From the NCBI GenBank assembly GCA_036677145.1, contig JAKFFF010000053.1, positions 1 through 64,000 of the forward strand: a stretch of DNA of 64,000 nucleotides. The letters run 5' to 3'. The notes beneath the pieces were generated by a model. The model did no database searches. It saw only the letters and a list, made by a program, of their open reading frames with translations, and was not told the origin of the DNA. The position numbers and the translations under genes are program-made. This stretch comes from CADEED01 sp036677145 (GTDB taxonomy: Bacteria; Pseudomonadota; Gammaproteobacteria; Steroidobacterales; Steroidobacteraceae). Shown piece by piece: positions 1-9,500 of the stretch. Every line of letters starts with the position of its first letter. Position 1 is the stretch's first letter.

Positions 1-3000
1 GCCTATTTCGTCGCCGACGATGGTGTGAATGGTCGTGAGTTGTGGCGGTCGGATGGCAGCGCGGCCGGCACGCGGCTGGTTGCCAACATCGGCGACGGCG
101 CCAGCGCCGGACCTTCCAACGACTCCGACTCGATCGTGTCGGCGGGAGGACTGGTGTACTTCGCGGCGCAGAACGCCGCGACGGGTCTGGAGTTGTGGCG
201 TTCGGATGGCACGGCCGCGGGCACGCTCCGGCTCACCGACAGCATGTCCGGGCCGGCGAATGGCAATCCAATGGACCTCGTCGCCGTGGGCTCGCGCCTG
301 TTCTTCACTGCTGATGATTCGGCCGGCCGGGAGCTGTGGGTGTCGGATGGGTCGGCTGCGGGTACGCGGCGAGTTGCCGACATTCGCCCAGGCGTCGCGA
401 GCCCGGGTATCGACCGGATGGTGGCCGCGGGCGGTGCATTGTTCTTCAGCGCGGACAATGGCCAGCACGGCATAGAACTCTGGCGCGCCAGCGGTGACGG
501 CGCCGCGGCTGCCATGATTTCAGACCTCAACACGACCGCGTCGGGCTCGGGCACCGAGAGCGCCTGGCCAACCGGCATCGTCGCGATGGGCGATGGAGTG
601 GTCTTTGTCGCCACGGTGGGCAGCGGCGCCGGCGTGCGGCAAGAACTGCTGCGGGCCACGGCCAGCGGCAATGCCGTCTCCACGCTGACGACGGCACCGG
701 GGCTGTCGTTGCGCAATTTCACGGCGGCGGGCTCTGGCGCGCTGTTCTCATTCACATCCACGGCGGATCCCGATGGCACCGAGGTGTGGATCACCGACGG
801 CACGGCCGCCAACACGCGAGTGCTGGGACTGGGCAACCTGAACTTCAATTCAGGGCCGCATGCGGTGGCCCGGGACGGCAACCAGGCATTCTTCTTCGCG
901 CGCAGCGATGGCAACCCCAACTACGATCTGTGGCGCACCGATGGTTCGGCCGCGGGCACGAGCCGTTATGCCGCGCTGAACGCCGCGGCGCCGATGACCA
1001 CGCTCGAGCTCGCGGGCGGGCGACTGTACTTCGCGCTGGGAACGACGGGCCAGGGTTCCGGCAGCGAGTTGTGGAGCAGCGATGGAACTCCCGCGGGAAC
1101 CGGCATGGTGCGCGACATCGCGCCGGGCGCGGCCAGCGGCGATCCGCAATACCTGCAGCGGGTGGGGAATGCAGTGCTCTTCAATGCCTATGACGACGGC
1201 GGCCGCTACGCCTGGCTATCTACCGGCACTTCGGCGGGCACCGCGCGCCTCGACAACATCACCGGCGAAATCGTCACGTTGGGTTCACAGCCCGCGTTCC
1301 TCGGCGCCATGGGCAATCAGCAATACCTCGCGGCTGATGATGGCATCCACGGATGGGAGCTCTGGTCGACCGATGGAACCGCCGCGGGCACGCGCCTGGT
1401 CCGCGATCTGATTCCCGGGGCGGAGAGTTCAAATCCGCGCGGCTTCCACTCACTCGGAAACGGAGTGGCGGTGTTCCTCAGCTCCGACGCCGGCACATTC
1501 ACGACCACCTCGCTGTGGCGCACGGACGGAACGCTGAACGGCACCTACGTCATCGCGAGCTTCTACTCACCGTCCTCGTCCCTCGGCAGCGAACGGGTGG
1601 CGGTACTGAACGGCGTTGTCTACTTCACCGCCTTCGGAAATAACGGCGACGAGTTGTGGCGCTCGGACGGCACGGCCGTGGGCACGTATCACCTGGTTCC
1701 ACCCGGCGGTGCGCCGTCCAATTCGTTGCAGGTCTTCAAGGCCACGGCCGGAGGCCGGGTGCTGTTCAGTGCGCACATGACCACGCATCTGGACCTGTGG
1801 TTCACCGATGGCACCTCCGCCGGCACGGTCAAGGCGCACGACACTCTCAGCGTCACCCCAGGTTTCTGGAGCGTCGAGTTCCAGGGCCGCGCCTGCTTCG
1901 AGGGCAATCTGAACGCCTCCAACAGCGAGATCTGGTGCAGTGATGGAACCGCCAATGGTTTTGCCGCCATCACGGACATGGCCGGACTCAACGCCAGCGC
2001 CATGGGCCGACCCGTCGTGGTCAATGGACGATTGTTGTTCAACGGCGCCATCCACTCGAGTGTGGATGGCGGCGTGTATGCCACGGATGGCACGCCGGCG
2101 AGCACACGACGCCTCACTACCCGGCGCATGGACGTCGCCGATCCGCCGCCGCTGCTCAGCAACGGCACGCGCCTCGTCTACTATGCCAATGGCGTACTCA
2201 TGTACACGGATGGCACCGAAGCCGGGACGAGGGCTTTCTTTCAAGGGCCGACAGTTCCCGTCGACGAAATCGGCGCGCTCACGGGTTTCGGCGACCGCCT
2301 GGTCTACTGGCGATCGACCTGGCCCAACGGTGGCGCGTTCTGGGTGAGCGACGGGACGACGGCCGGCACCAAACTACTGGCGGATCCGAACATCCGGCCC
2401 GAAGCCTTTCCCGATGGCGGCGAGCTGCGGGTCATGGGATCGAGTCTCTATTTCACGGCCGAGGGTCGCCGTGTCGGAATGGAGCTCTGGTCGCTGGATG
2501 CCAGCCATCCCAATGCGAATGACGACCTCGTTTCCACGACGATCGAAACGGTCGCGACCGTCAACGTGCTCGGCAACGATATCGATCTCGACGGTCTCCT
2601 GAGCCCTTCGTCGGTGCAGGTCGTCACTGCGCCCGCGTCCGGCTCCGCCACCGTCGAGCCTGCGAATGGCACGGTCATCTATACGCCGAATGCCGGCTTC
2701 ACTGGAGTAGATAGATTCACCTACCGCGTGTCGGACACACAGGCGAATGTCTCCAATGTCGCGGAGGTCGAGGTGATCGTCGCCCCCGCGTTGGCCGCGA
2801 CGGCCACGGGCATTGAACCGACACCGACACCAACGCCGACCCCAACGCCAACTCCGACGCCGACCCCAACGCCGACTCCAACACCGCCGGCCAATCCGCC
2901 CGCAGGCGGTGGCGGTGGCGGTGGTGGTGGCGGTGGCGCGCTGGGAGTGGAACTCCTCGCCCTGCTGCTGGTGATGATGAGCTGCCGACGCAGGCTCCTA

Positions 3001-3012
3001 CGGGATCGCTGA
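1..3012 (+). CDS. Secreted ELW-repeat protein with GlyGly-CTERM tail (5' end outside window)
   Basis: The frame is open from base 1, so the true start lies upstream; the GTG at 25 is internal to a repeat. About 18 imperfect repeats of 45-50 residues carry the signature (E/D)LW-x-(S/T)DGT-x-AGT, the ELWxxDGT repeat family, probably a beta-propeller-like surface or secreted array. A cadherin-like/tandem-95 module follows (around NDDLV...VNVLGNDIDLDG), then a Thr-Pro linker, a poly-Gly stretch, one hydrophobic helix and a terminal Arg cluster. Gly-rich + helix + basic end is the layout of GlyGly-CTERM, recognised by rhombosortase, so release to the surface or medium after cleavage is likely. No catalytic motif is seen; an adhesion or matrix role is inference. 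Confidence 0.85.
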   Translation, partial: AYFVADDGVNGRELWRSDGSAAGTRLVANIGDGASAGPSNDSDSIVSAGGLVYFAAQNAATGLELWRSDGTAAGTLRLTDSMSGPANGNPMDLVAVGSRLFFTADDSAGRELWVSDGSAAGTRRVADIRPGVASPGIDRMVAAGGALFFSADNGQHGIELWRASGDGAAAAMISDLNTTASGSGTESAWPTGIVAMGDGVVFVATVGSGAGVRQELLRATASGNAVSTLTTAPGLSLRNFTAAGSGALFSFTSTADPDGTEVWITDGTAANTRVLGLGNLNFNSGPHAVARDGNQAFFFARSDGNPNYDLWRTDGSAAGTSRYAALNAAAPMTTLELAGGRLYFALGTTGQGSGSELWSSDGTPAGTGMVRDIAPGAASGDPQYLQRVGNAVLFNAYDDGGRYAWLSTGTSAGTARLDNITGEIVTLGSQPAFLGAMGNQQYLAADDGIHGWELWSTDGTAAGTRLVRDLIPGAESSNPRGFHSLGNGVAVFLSSDAGTFTTTSLWRTDGTLNGTYVIASFYSPSSSLGSERVAVLNGVVYFTAFGNNGDELWRSDGTAVGTYHLVPPGGAPSNSLQVFKATAGGRVLFSAHMTTHLDLWFTDGTSAGTVKAHDTLSVTPGFWSVEFQGRACFEGNLNASNSEIWCSDGTANGFAAITDMAGLNASAMGRPVVVNGRLLFNGAIHSSVDGGVYATDGTPASTRRLTTRRMDVADPPPLLSNGTRLVYYANGVLMYTDGTEAGTRAFFQGPTVPVDEIGALTGFGDRLVYWRSTWPNGGAFWVSDGTTAGTKLLADPNIRPEAFPDGGELRVMGSSLYFTAEGRRVGMELWSLDASHPNANDDLVSTTIETVATVNVLGNDIDLDGLLSPSSVQVVTAPASGSATVEPANGTVIYTPNAGFTGVDRFTYRVSDTQANVSNVAEVEVIVAPALAATATGIEPTPTPTPTPTPTPTPTPTPTPTPPANPPAGGGGGGGGGGGALGVELLALLLVMMSCRRRLLRDR
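2819..2890 (+). repeat. Short tandem repeat coding a Thr-Pro linker
   Basis: Imperfect 6-bp-phase repeats of ACN-CCN codons (ACC/ACG/ACT then CCG/CCA/CCC) encode about a dozen consecutive Thr-Pro dipeptides between the tandem-95 module and the poly-Gly segment (about 2905-2938). Such repeats can change length by slippage. The codons vary, so the array is not a perfect microsatellite. Confidence 0.8.
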
Positions 3013-3157
3013 TAGGGGTAAGGCAAGCGCAGGTCGCTCCAAACGTGAATTGACCCGCGCCCCGCGAGCCGGGTGCTCAACTTCGCGCGGCGCGAGTCGA
3101 TACCGAGTGAGTCGAACCGGCGCTCCTCGCGCCGAACCCTGAAGCCCCGGAAACCCG

Positions 3158-4291
3158 ATGCAGATTGGATTGGACGAAATCTGGCTCGAGAAGCTTCAGC
3201 AGCGCACGGGCCTCGATCGTGACCACAGCCGGCGCCTGTATCGCGTGATCCTCGTGTGCGTGATCGGGGCCAGCTACCTGGCCGACACGATCATGTACGG
3301 GATGTTCGCGCTGGCGGGCACGATCGACGCCTGGATCGTGGGTGTTTACGGCGCGTGCGGTCTCGGCCACGTCGTGTTGTTTTCACTCATCCACTGGTTT
3401 GGTGACGTCGAGCGCAGGGAAGATCCGCAGCTCGTGGCCTGGCAGATAGCCTATGCAATCCTGGCGCAGATCGCGGGTGTGGCAATGGCTCCGCAGCTCG
3501 CGCCGGTGTTCATCGGAACCCTGTCCGTCGTGTTCGCGTTCGCCACTCTGCGAATCGAACTGAAAACGGCGCTGCTCTCCTGGTTCATCGCATTCGCCGG
3601 GATCGGCGTCGTGCTGGCTTTCCCGATGCATCCGGCATTGGGCGTGGCGAACCCGAGCCGGCTCGAGATGGTGTTGTTCTGCGCGAGCTTTGCGCTGATC
3701 GCGCTGCGCACGACGATACTGGGTTACTACGGATCGGCGATGCGCATGAGGCTCTACAAGGTCAACTGGGCCTTGGGCAGGGCCAAACGCGACGCCGAAG
3801 TACTGGCCGCCAGTGATTCACTGACCGGCGCGATGAATCGCCGGGCCATCCTGCCCATCATCGAAAGATCCGTGAAACGCGCGGCCCGCAGTGGCATTCC
3901 TTCCTGCGTCGCCATGATCGACCTCGACTGGTTCAAGACCGTCAACGACCGCTTCGGACACATGGTGGGCGATCAAGTGCTGAGGCGAGTCGTCGATCTC
4001 ATTCGCGAATGTCTGCGGGCATCCGATGTCATCGGCCGTTATGGCGGCGAAGAGTTCGTGCTCCTGCTGCAGGGGGCCGATCAGAATGCCGGTGCGCGCC
4101 TCGTCGAGAGGATTCGCGCGGCCGTCTCCGCCGCGGATTGGTCCGACCTCGCACCGGGTTTGAATGTCAGCGTGTCGTGCGGCATCGCCAGCGTGCAATC
4201 GGCGGACACGCTCGACGCCGTGCTGGCACGCGCCGACAGGGCGCTTTACGAAGCGAAACGCGGCGGTCGCGACCAGATGCGCGTGGCCTGA
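3158..4291 (+). CDS. Membrane-bound diguanylate cyclase (GGDEF)
   Basis: This 377-aa protein should make c-di-GMP from two GTP. The N-terminal half (about residues 28-195) has five or six hydrophobic segments with no recognised sensor family, followed by a short helix into the GGDEF domain (SDSLTGAMNRR, about residue 218). The active-site signature is GGEEF at residues 296-300, a functional variant of GGDEF. An RASD motif at 287-290 sits five residues upstream, which matches the RxxD inhibitory I-site, so product inhibition is likely. No EAL or HD-GYP domain is attached. It stands alone, 146 bp after the ELW-repeat gene. The link between c-di-GMP and the upstream surface protein is only suggestive. 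Confidence 0.93.
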   Translation: MQIGLDEIWLEKLQQRTGLDRDHSRRLYRVILVCVIGASYLADTIMYGMFALAGTIDAWIVGVYGACGLGHVVLFSLIHWFGDVERREDPQLVAWQIAYAILAQIAGVAMAPQLAPVFIGTLSVVFAFATLRIELKTALLSWFIAFAGIGVVLAFPMHPALGVANPSRLEMVLFCASFALIALRTTILGYYGSAMRMRLYKVNWALGRAKRDAEVLAASDSLTGAMNRRAILPIIERSVKRAARSGIPSCVAMIDLDWFKTVNDRFGHMVGDQVLRRVVDLIRECLRASDVIGRYGGEEFVLLLQGADQNAGARLVERIRAAVSAADWSDLAPGLNVSVSCGIASVQSADTLDAVLARADRALYEAKRGGRDQMRVA

Positions 4292-4313
4292 GCGCGGCCA
4301 ACTGACAAAGCGG

Positions 4314-5825
4314 TCACCACGGGGCCGGCTTGTAATCCTTCAGGAACTGACCCCACACATGCTCGCCGGTGAGCAGGCCCGCGAAGATGGGGTCAACGAT
4401 CCGCGCGGCGCCGTCGATGATGTCGAGCGGCGGCGAGAAGCCTGCCTCGGCCTTGCGCGCTGCGTGGACCGCCGGGTCCTCGTCGGTGATCCAGCCGGTA
4501 TCCACCGCGTTCATGTGGATGCCGTCCTTCACGAAGTCGGGCGCGCTGGTGCGCGTCATCATGTTCAGCGCCGCTTTCGCCATGTTGGTGTGCGCGTGTT
4601 TGTCGGTCTTCGTGGCGCGATAGAACTGTCCCTCGATCGCGCTGACGTTGACGATGTGTTTATGAGCGCCGGGCGTACGCAGCATGAGTGGTTTCAGGCG
4701 CGCGTTGAGGATGTACGGCGCAACGGCGTTCACCAGCTGCACTTCGAGTAGTTCGGGCGTCTCGACTTCGTGCATGCGCAGGCGCCAGCTGTTCATCTCC
4801 CGCAGGTCGACCTGCTGACGGTCCTCGTCGTACCGATGCGCGGGAAAGAGCTCCTCGCCGCCGCGATAGTCCTCATCCAGGTAACGGCGCTGCGAGAGGG
4901 CGGCGCTGTGCACGAGGCCTTCGCCCTGGCTGTACTGCGATTCCGCCGTCAATACACCCGTGGCTTGTGCATGTGATCCCGCCAGCATCGCGCGCAATTC
5001 GTCATGCCCCGCGAGCACGCTGCGCAGATCCGCCGGAAGGGCGGTGATCGATTCGGCCTCGCGCGCCAGCAGGTGTTCGAAGAATCCCGCCGGCCGGCGC
5101 ACCGTCTGGCAGGCGTTGTTGAGAATGTAGTCGAGGCGCGGCAGCCGCTCGGCGAGAAATCTCGTGAACAGTTCCACGCTCGGCGTGTGGCGCAGGTCCA
5201 GGCCGTGGATCTGCAGCCGTGGCCGGAACCCGGCGAAATCCGGCTCCTTCGAATACCGGTCGGCGGCATCGATCGGAAAGCGGGTCGTGACGATCACATG
5301 AGCGCCGGCGCGCAGTAGTTTGAGCGACGCCTGGTAGCCGATCTTCACCCGCGCGCCCGTGACGACCGCGTAGTGGCCACTCAGGTCGGCGCTCTGCTCA
5401 CGCTTGGCGTAGTTGAAGTCGCCACACGGCTCGCACATCGAATCGTAATAGCGATGCACTTTCGAGAAGGGCTGCTTGCAGACGTAGCAATCGCGCTCCT
5501 TGTTGAGCCGCGGCCGGTCATCGATATCTTCCGGCTTCGGCGGCTCGAGCCACAGCGGCGCGAAAACCGCCGAGCGGCGCTGCACGCGCAATCCGGCCTG
5601 CTCGATGGCCTTGCGATCGTGTTCCTTCGCGGCTTCCCTTTCGGCGCGCCGAAACGCCTTCGCCATCTTGACCAGATCGTGGCGCTCGGGCTTGGCGACC
5701 AGGCCCGCGAGGGTGAGCAGCTCGCGCCGTTGTTCCTGGGTCAGCCGCGTGAGGTGGGAACGGTCCGCTTCGATCGCCCGCAGTACTCGTACGCAGGTGC
5801 GCACGTCGTCTTCTGAAATGTCCAT
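4314..5825 (-). CDS. SDR-family oxidoreductase with N-terminal CxxC-CxxC zinc ribbon
   Basis: 503 aa. An upstream in-frame start would run into the divergent gene, so I use the ATG at 5825 (MDISEDDV). Residues 1-110 are helical and charged. C113-x2-C116-x14-C131-x2-C134 is a probable zinc ribbon. A Rossmann SDR domain follows, with a TGARVKIG nucleotide-binding loop, an NNA motif (ILNNA), a Ser-containing NVSA strand and a YRATK (YxxxK) catalytic pair. A normal SDR is about 250 aa; here an insertion of about 100 residues lies between the NNA and YxxxK parts. NAD(P)-dependent reduction or oxidation is expected, substrate unknown. The Zn ribbon fused to an SDR is the odd feature and could bind protein or nucleic acid. 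Confidence 0.8.
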   Translation of the reverse strand: MDISEDDVRTCVRVLRAIEADRSHLTRLTQEQRRELLTLAGLVAKPERHDLVKMAKAFRRAEREAAKEHDRKAIEQAGLRVQRRSAVFAPLWLEPPKPEDIDDRPRLNKERDCYVCKQPFSKVHRYYDSMCEPCGDFNYAKREQSADLSGHYAVVTGARVKIGYQASLKLLRAGAHVIVTTRFPIDAADRYSKEPDFAGFRPRLQIHGLDLRHTPSVELFTRFLAERLPRLDYILNNACQTVRRPAGFFEHLLAREAESITALPADLRSVLAGHDELRAMLAGSHAQATGVLTAESQYSQGEGLVHSAALSQRRYLDEDYRGGEELFPAHRYDEDRQQVDLREMNSWRLRMHEVETPELLEVQLVNAVAPYILNARLKPLMLRTPGAHKHIVNVSAIEGQFYRATKTDKHAHTNMAKAALNMMTRTSAPDFVKDGIHMNAVDTGWITDEDPAVHAARKAEAGFSPPLDIIDGAARIVDPIFAGLLTGEHVWGQFLKDYKPAPW

Positions 5826-5856
5826 GAGCGCATTGTAGGGGGCCGTGGCCGGTGGC

Positions 5857-6816
5857 ATGCGCCTATGGCTTGCGCGGGTGAATGCGCGCAGATTCAGCGG
5901 CACGAGCCCGAAAACCTTGCCAAGCACCCCATTCACTGTTCGCCTGCGAATTGCCGCGACCCTCGTTGCATGGGTGGCGTGTGTGCCGGGCGCGCCGGCC
6001 GATGCGCCGAGCGCTTCCTCCGCGGCACTGCGAGCGCGCCACGCCGCCTTGAGCGAGCAGCTTGAGAACAGCGCGATCCAGCGTGGGCTGTACCTGGAGT
6101 CCACCGACAACGCGCGCGCGCCGCGCGGCGATGTCTATGCGGTCATCAACCATCCATTCGCGACCGTCGCCACGGCTTTCGCCACTCCGGCGAACTGGTG
6201 CGAGTCACTGATCCTGCATCTCAACGTGCAGTATTGCCGCGCCAGCAATCGCGCAGGCCATGCGCAGCTTTCCGCGGCGTTGGGGAAGAAAACCAACCAG
6301 CCGCTCGACGACACCCATCGCATCGACTTTGATTACAAAGCCGCGGAGTCGGGCGTGGACTTCGCGCGCATGGAACTCAGTTCCAGGGAGGGGCCGCTCG
6401 GCACGGGCAACTATCTGATCGTGCTGGAGCTGACCGCGCTCGATGCGCAGCGCTCATTCATGCACCTGCGATATTCGTATACGCAGGGCGTGTTGACGCG
6501 CTGGGCGGCCAGTGTCTATTTCTCGACCCGCGGTCGCGACAAGGTGGGCTTCACCTGGATCCACGATGAAGGCGAACCGCCGCGGCTGGTGCGGGGTATC
6601 CGCGGCGCGCTGGAGCGCAACACCATGCGCTACTACCTGGCCATGGACGCCTATCTGAATGCCCTCGACAGCCCGGCCCCGCAGCGTTTCGAACAAAGTC
6701 TCGAGCACTGGTTCGCCGATACGGAGCGCTTTGCGCGCCAGCTGCGCGAAGTCGAACGCGACGATTACATCACCATGAAGCGCGGGCAGTACCTGCGTCA
6801 GCAGTCCGTGCTCTGA
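5857..6816 (+). CDS. Uncharacterised exported protein
   Basis: I do not recognise this family. The frame is open from a GTG at 5845; I use the ATG at 5857, but a TTG at 5914 would put a clean Sec-type signal (positive start, hydrophobic core around RIAATLVAWVACV, then Ala-rich site) right at the N-terminus. The mature part (about 270 aa) is mixed alpha/beta with no Cys-rich or catalytic signature; it has two Cys near NWCESL and QYCRAS that could form a disulphide. Alternating hydrophobic strands in the middle (LIVLELTALD, FMHLRYSYTQ) would suit a START/lipocalin-like barrel, but that is a guess. It is divergent from the SDR gene (32 bp) and convergent with the next gene. Confidence 0.6.
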   Translation: MRLWLARVNARRFSGTSPKTLPSTPFTVRLRIAATLVAWVACVPGAPADAPSASSAALRARHAALSEQLENSAIQRGLYLESTDNARAPRGDVYAVINHPFATVATAFATPANWCESLILHLNVQYCRASNRAGHAQLSAALGKKTNQPLDDTHRIDFDYKAAESGVDFARMELSSREGPLGTGNYLIVLELTALDAQRSFMHLRYSYTQGVLTRWAASVYFSTRGRDKVGFTWIHDEGEPPRLVRGIRGALERNTMRYYLAMDAYLNALDSPAPQRFEQSLEHWFADTERFARQLREVERDDYITMKRGQYLRQQSVL

Positions 6817-6817
6817 C

Positions 6818-7240
6818 TCACTCGGGCACGCTGACTCCCGATCCGCCCAACTCCTTCGGAAAATCCTTCAGCTTCGGCTTGCCGTCGTGAATGTGCAGCA
6901 CCGTCTCGGCGTAGTTCACGTGAACGCCGGGCTCGAAACGCAGCGTCGGCAGCAGCGCCGCGTACACGTCGACGAGACCGAAGCCCGGATGATCCGTGAA
7001 CAGATGTCCGCCGCACTTCTTGCACCACTGGCGCGAACTACCGGACGTCTTGTTGAACGTGCCGATGCTCGCGGCGCCCTGCGTCACCTCGAGAGCCTCC
7101 GGCTTCCATAGTGTGAAGGCGTTGACCGGACCCGCCGACCAGTGGCGGCAAGACTCGCAGTGGCAATACCCCATCGCCGCCGGCTCGCCGGTCACCTCGA
7201 ATTTCACTTCGCCGCAAAAGCAGCTACTCGAATGCGTCAT
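6818..7240 (-). CDS. GFA/CENP-V-family zinc protein
   Basis: 140 aa, the usual length for this family. It has the GFA zinc-binding pattern: a CxC near the N-terminus (SCFCGEVKFEV), then CHCxxC (YCHCESC), then a CxxCG pair (WCKKCGG). The family is named for glutathione-dependent formaldehyde-activating enzyme, but most members, including short ones like this, have no proven activity. The gene ends 1 bp from the stop of the convergent upstream gene. Zn binding is well supported; a role in formaldehyde or glutathione metabolism is not. Confidence 0.85.
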   Translation of the reverse strand: MTHSSSCFCGEVKFEVTGEPAAMGYCHCESCRHWSAGPVNAFTLWKPEALEVTQGAASIGTFNKTSGSSRQWCKKCGGHLFTDHPGFGLVDVYAALLPTLRFEPGVHVNYAETVLHIHDGKPKLKDFPKELGGSGVSVPE

Positions 7241-7453
7241 CAGCGTCGCTCCTTGGGAAAGTCAGTGCGTGAAACTGTAATCACGCATCGCGCGCTCCTG
7301 AATGACCTGTCGTCCGAAGTTCTTGCGCGATCGTCCGGGAGTCGGACTTCGCCGCCGGGCGCGACGGTTCAGTGCGCCGAGGCATCTGGCTTGGAACACG
7401 CGCCGCTTCATTCGCTGGCGGGTGTACGCATCTCCCATGCTTGCGAGGTACAC

Positions 7454-8599
7454 ATGACTGCCGCTTGCCGCGCCGCCGCACGATTACTCCTGTGCTTTTC
7501 CCTCACGTTGGCGTTCACGGCGAATACCGAGGTATTCGCAGCTGCGCCCCCGCAATCCGCCGCGATCGCAACGATCAAGGCCGAACTCGAGCGGCGAACG
7601 GAAGCGGAGCAATTTTCCGGCGCCGTGCTGATCGCCCGCGGCGGCACCACGCTGTTCGAATCCGCGTACGGATTCGCCGACCGGGAACGACAGATCCGGA
7701 ACACGACCCGGACGCGCTTCCGCTTCGGCTCGATGGGCAAAATGTTCACGGCGGTGGCGATCATGCAGCTGGTGCAAGCCGGCAAGGTGCGCCTGGACGA
7801 TCCCATCGGAAAATTCCTGCCTGACTACCCCAACGCGGAAGTCGCGCGGATCAGCGTCGAGCAACTGCTCACCCACACCGGTGGAACCGGAGACATCTTC
7901 GGGCCCGAATTCGCCGGGCATCGCGCCGAGTTGAAGGAACTCAGCGATTACGTGGCGTTGTATGGCCGGCGCGGCACCCGGTTCACTCCGGGTTCGCGCC
8001 ACGAATACAGCAACTATGGTTTCGTGTTGTTAGGGCGGGTGATCGAGGCCGTGAGCGGCCAGCCCTATCACGACTACCTGACCGGACATGTCTTCGGTCC
8101 CGCGCGGATGAACTCGAGCGGTAATCTGCCGGAGCAGCCGCCGATCCCGAACCTGGCGGTGGGTTACACGCGCGGAGAGGGTCCGATGCGTGGACCAAGT
8201 TCGCCACGCGACCCAGGACCGCTGCGTTCGGCGGAGGAATTTCTGCCGTATCGCGGCACGTCAGCCGGTGGAGGTTATTCCACCGTCGGAGATCTGCTGC
8301 GTTTCGCGGACGCGCTGACGGCTCACAAGCTGCTGAACGCGACATCGACCGAAGCTATGACGACCGGCCACGTGGACACACCTCGTCCCGGACTCAAATA
8401 TGCCTTCGGTTTCGAAGAGGCGACGCTGCCCGGTGGCGCCCGGCGCATCGGCCACGGAGGTGGCGCGCCCGGCATGAACGGCATCCTGTGGATATACCCC
8501 GAATCGCAGCTCGTCGTGGCCGTTCTCGCGAATCTCGATCCACCGGCTGCGCAGGAGATCGCGCGATTCATCGCCGAGCAACTGGATCGCGATCGCTGA
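7454..8599 (+). CDS. Exported serine hydrolase (class C beta-lactamase/DD-peptidase family)
   Basis: 381 aa from the ATG at 7454; the frame extends further up but the signal peptide (RAAARLLLCFSLTLAFTANTEVFA) fixes this start. All three family motifs are present: SxxK as SMGK at residues 93-96 (nucleophile and base), YxN as YSN, and a HGG triad in place of KTG near the C-terminus (GHGGGAPG). This set marks the AmpC/EstB/LACTB-like superfamily, which includes esterases, D-aminopeptidases and penicillin-binding proteins. HGG in place of KTG points to esterase or peptidase more than to true beta-lactamase activity. Expected location is the periplasm. Confidence 0.88.
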   Translation: MTAACRAAARLLLCFSLTLAFTANTEVFAAAPPQSAAIATIKAELERRTEAEQFSGAVLIARGGTTLFESAYGFADRERQIRNTTRTRFRFGSMGKMFTAVAIMQLVQAGKVRLDDPIGKFLPDYPNAEVARISVEQLLTHTGGTGDIFGPEFAGHRAELKELSDYVALYGRRGTRFTPGSRHEYSNYGFVLLGRVIEAVSGQPYHDYLTGHVFGPARMNSSGNLPEQPPIPNLAVGYTRGEGPMRGPSSPRDPGPLRSAEEFLPYRGTSAGGGYSTVGDLLRFADALTAHKLLNATSTEAMTTGHVDTPRPGLKYAFGFEEATLPGGARRIGHGGGAPGMNGILWIYPESQLVVAVLANLDPPAAQEIARFIAEQLDRDR

Positions 8600-8624
8600 T
8601 CGTCTCGGGGGAATGGCCGAGGGA

Positions 8625-9500
8625 TCATGCGGCGCTGAACTCCGCCTCCAGCAAGTGATCACCAATCGTCGTTCGATTGCCGGCGGAGTCCTTGAAGTGA
8701 TTCATCGGCGTGGTGCCGAGGAAATGTTTGAATTCGCGACTGAAGTGCGACTCGTCGTAGTAGGGGTCGAGATGTGTCTTCCGGCCGTCCGGCTGCCGGG
8801 TAGTTAGTCCGCGGTAACTGTGTTTGAACCGCACGATGCGTGCGTATTGCTTGGGTGTCATGCCCATCCGCGCGACGAAGCGGCGCTCGAGTGTCCGGGA
8901 GTCGATTCCGTGTTCGTTCGCCCATTGCATGATCGACTGCGATCCCCGGGTTGCGCGGATCCGTTGCACCAGGGAATGAATCGAGGGTTCGTCCAGGACT
9001 TCGTCGGTCAGCCGTCGCAGAAAAAATCCGTCGAACACGCTGGCGAGCATCGCGGGTGACCTGGCGTTCGCCACGGCATCCTCGAGATCCGTCAGCGCCT
9101 TGCAGCCCAGGTCCGCGCACGCAACGGTGTTGTCCCGGAATTCGGCCAGCGGCATGTGGATCAGCGCGCGCGCCGCGCGCGGATCCAGCTTGACGCCGGC
9201 GAGACGCAATCCCCCGGTGCTGTGCGCGAGCACCGAGTGCGCGCGTCCGCCGATCAGGTAGCTGGCGCACATCTGTGTGCGCTTGTCGGGTTCGTCGATG
9301 CGCCAGCGCGTGAAGGTACCCGCGAGCCGGAACACCAGCTCGGAGTGGCCGTCCGGGATCAGCACCTGGTGAGCGTCGGCGGACGACGTCCGTGATGCAT
9401 TGCGGACCGCGGTCGGCTCGACCATCCAGTAACAAAGAATCCAGGGCCGTAATGGCGCGGCCGGCTCGAGCCGCCAGTAGTTCATGTCTTCCCGAGCCAT
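8625..9500 (-). CDS. AraC-family transcriptional regulator
   Basis: About 291 aa from the ATG at 9500 (other in-frame ATGs at 9512 and 9485; longer versions would overlap the divergent gene). The N-terminal domain resembles the DUF6597-type sensor of many AraC proteins (RPWILCYWMVEP, then HQVLIPDGHSELVFRL). The C-terminal 100 residues form the double helix-turn-helix: SIMQWANEHGIDSRTLERRF, then the second helix pair ending YYDESHFSREFKHFLG-TTP. It lies head-to-head with the molybdenum hydroxylase genes starting at 9577, so local control of them is the natural guess. The ligand is unknown. Confidence 0.9.
   Translation of the reverse strand: MAREDMNYWRLEPAAPLRPWILCYWMVEPTAVRNASRTSSADAHQVLIPDGHSELVFRLAGTFTRWRIDEPDKRTQMCASYLIGGRAHSVLAHSTGGLRLAGVKLDPRAARALIHMPLAEFRDNTVACADLGCKALTDLEDAVANARSPAMLASVFDGFFLRRLTDEVLDEPSIHSLVQRIRATRGSQSIMQWANEHGIDSRTLERRFVARMGMTPKQYARIVRFKHSYRGLTTRQPDGRKTHLDPYYDESHFSREFKHFLGTTPMNHFKDSAGNRTTIGDHLLEAEFSAA

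Noticed and set aside
3..920. Long minus-strand frame opposite the ELW-repeat gene
   Set aside because: It is the antisense shadow of repeat DNA with no recognisable product.
8600..8640. Bidirectional terminator between the serine hydrolase and AraC genes
   Set aside because: CTCGG/CCGAG can pair, but the stem is short and no T-run follows on either strand.
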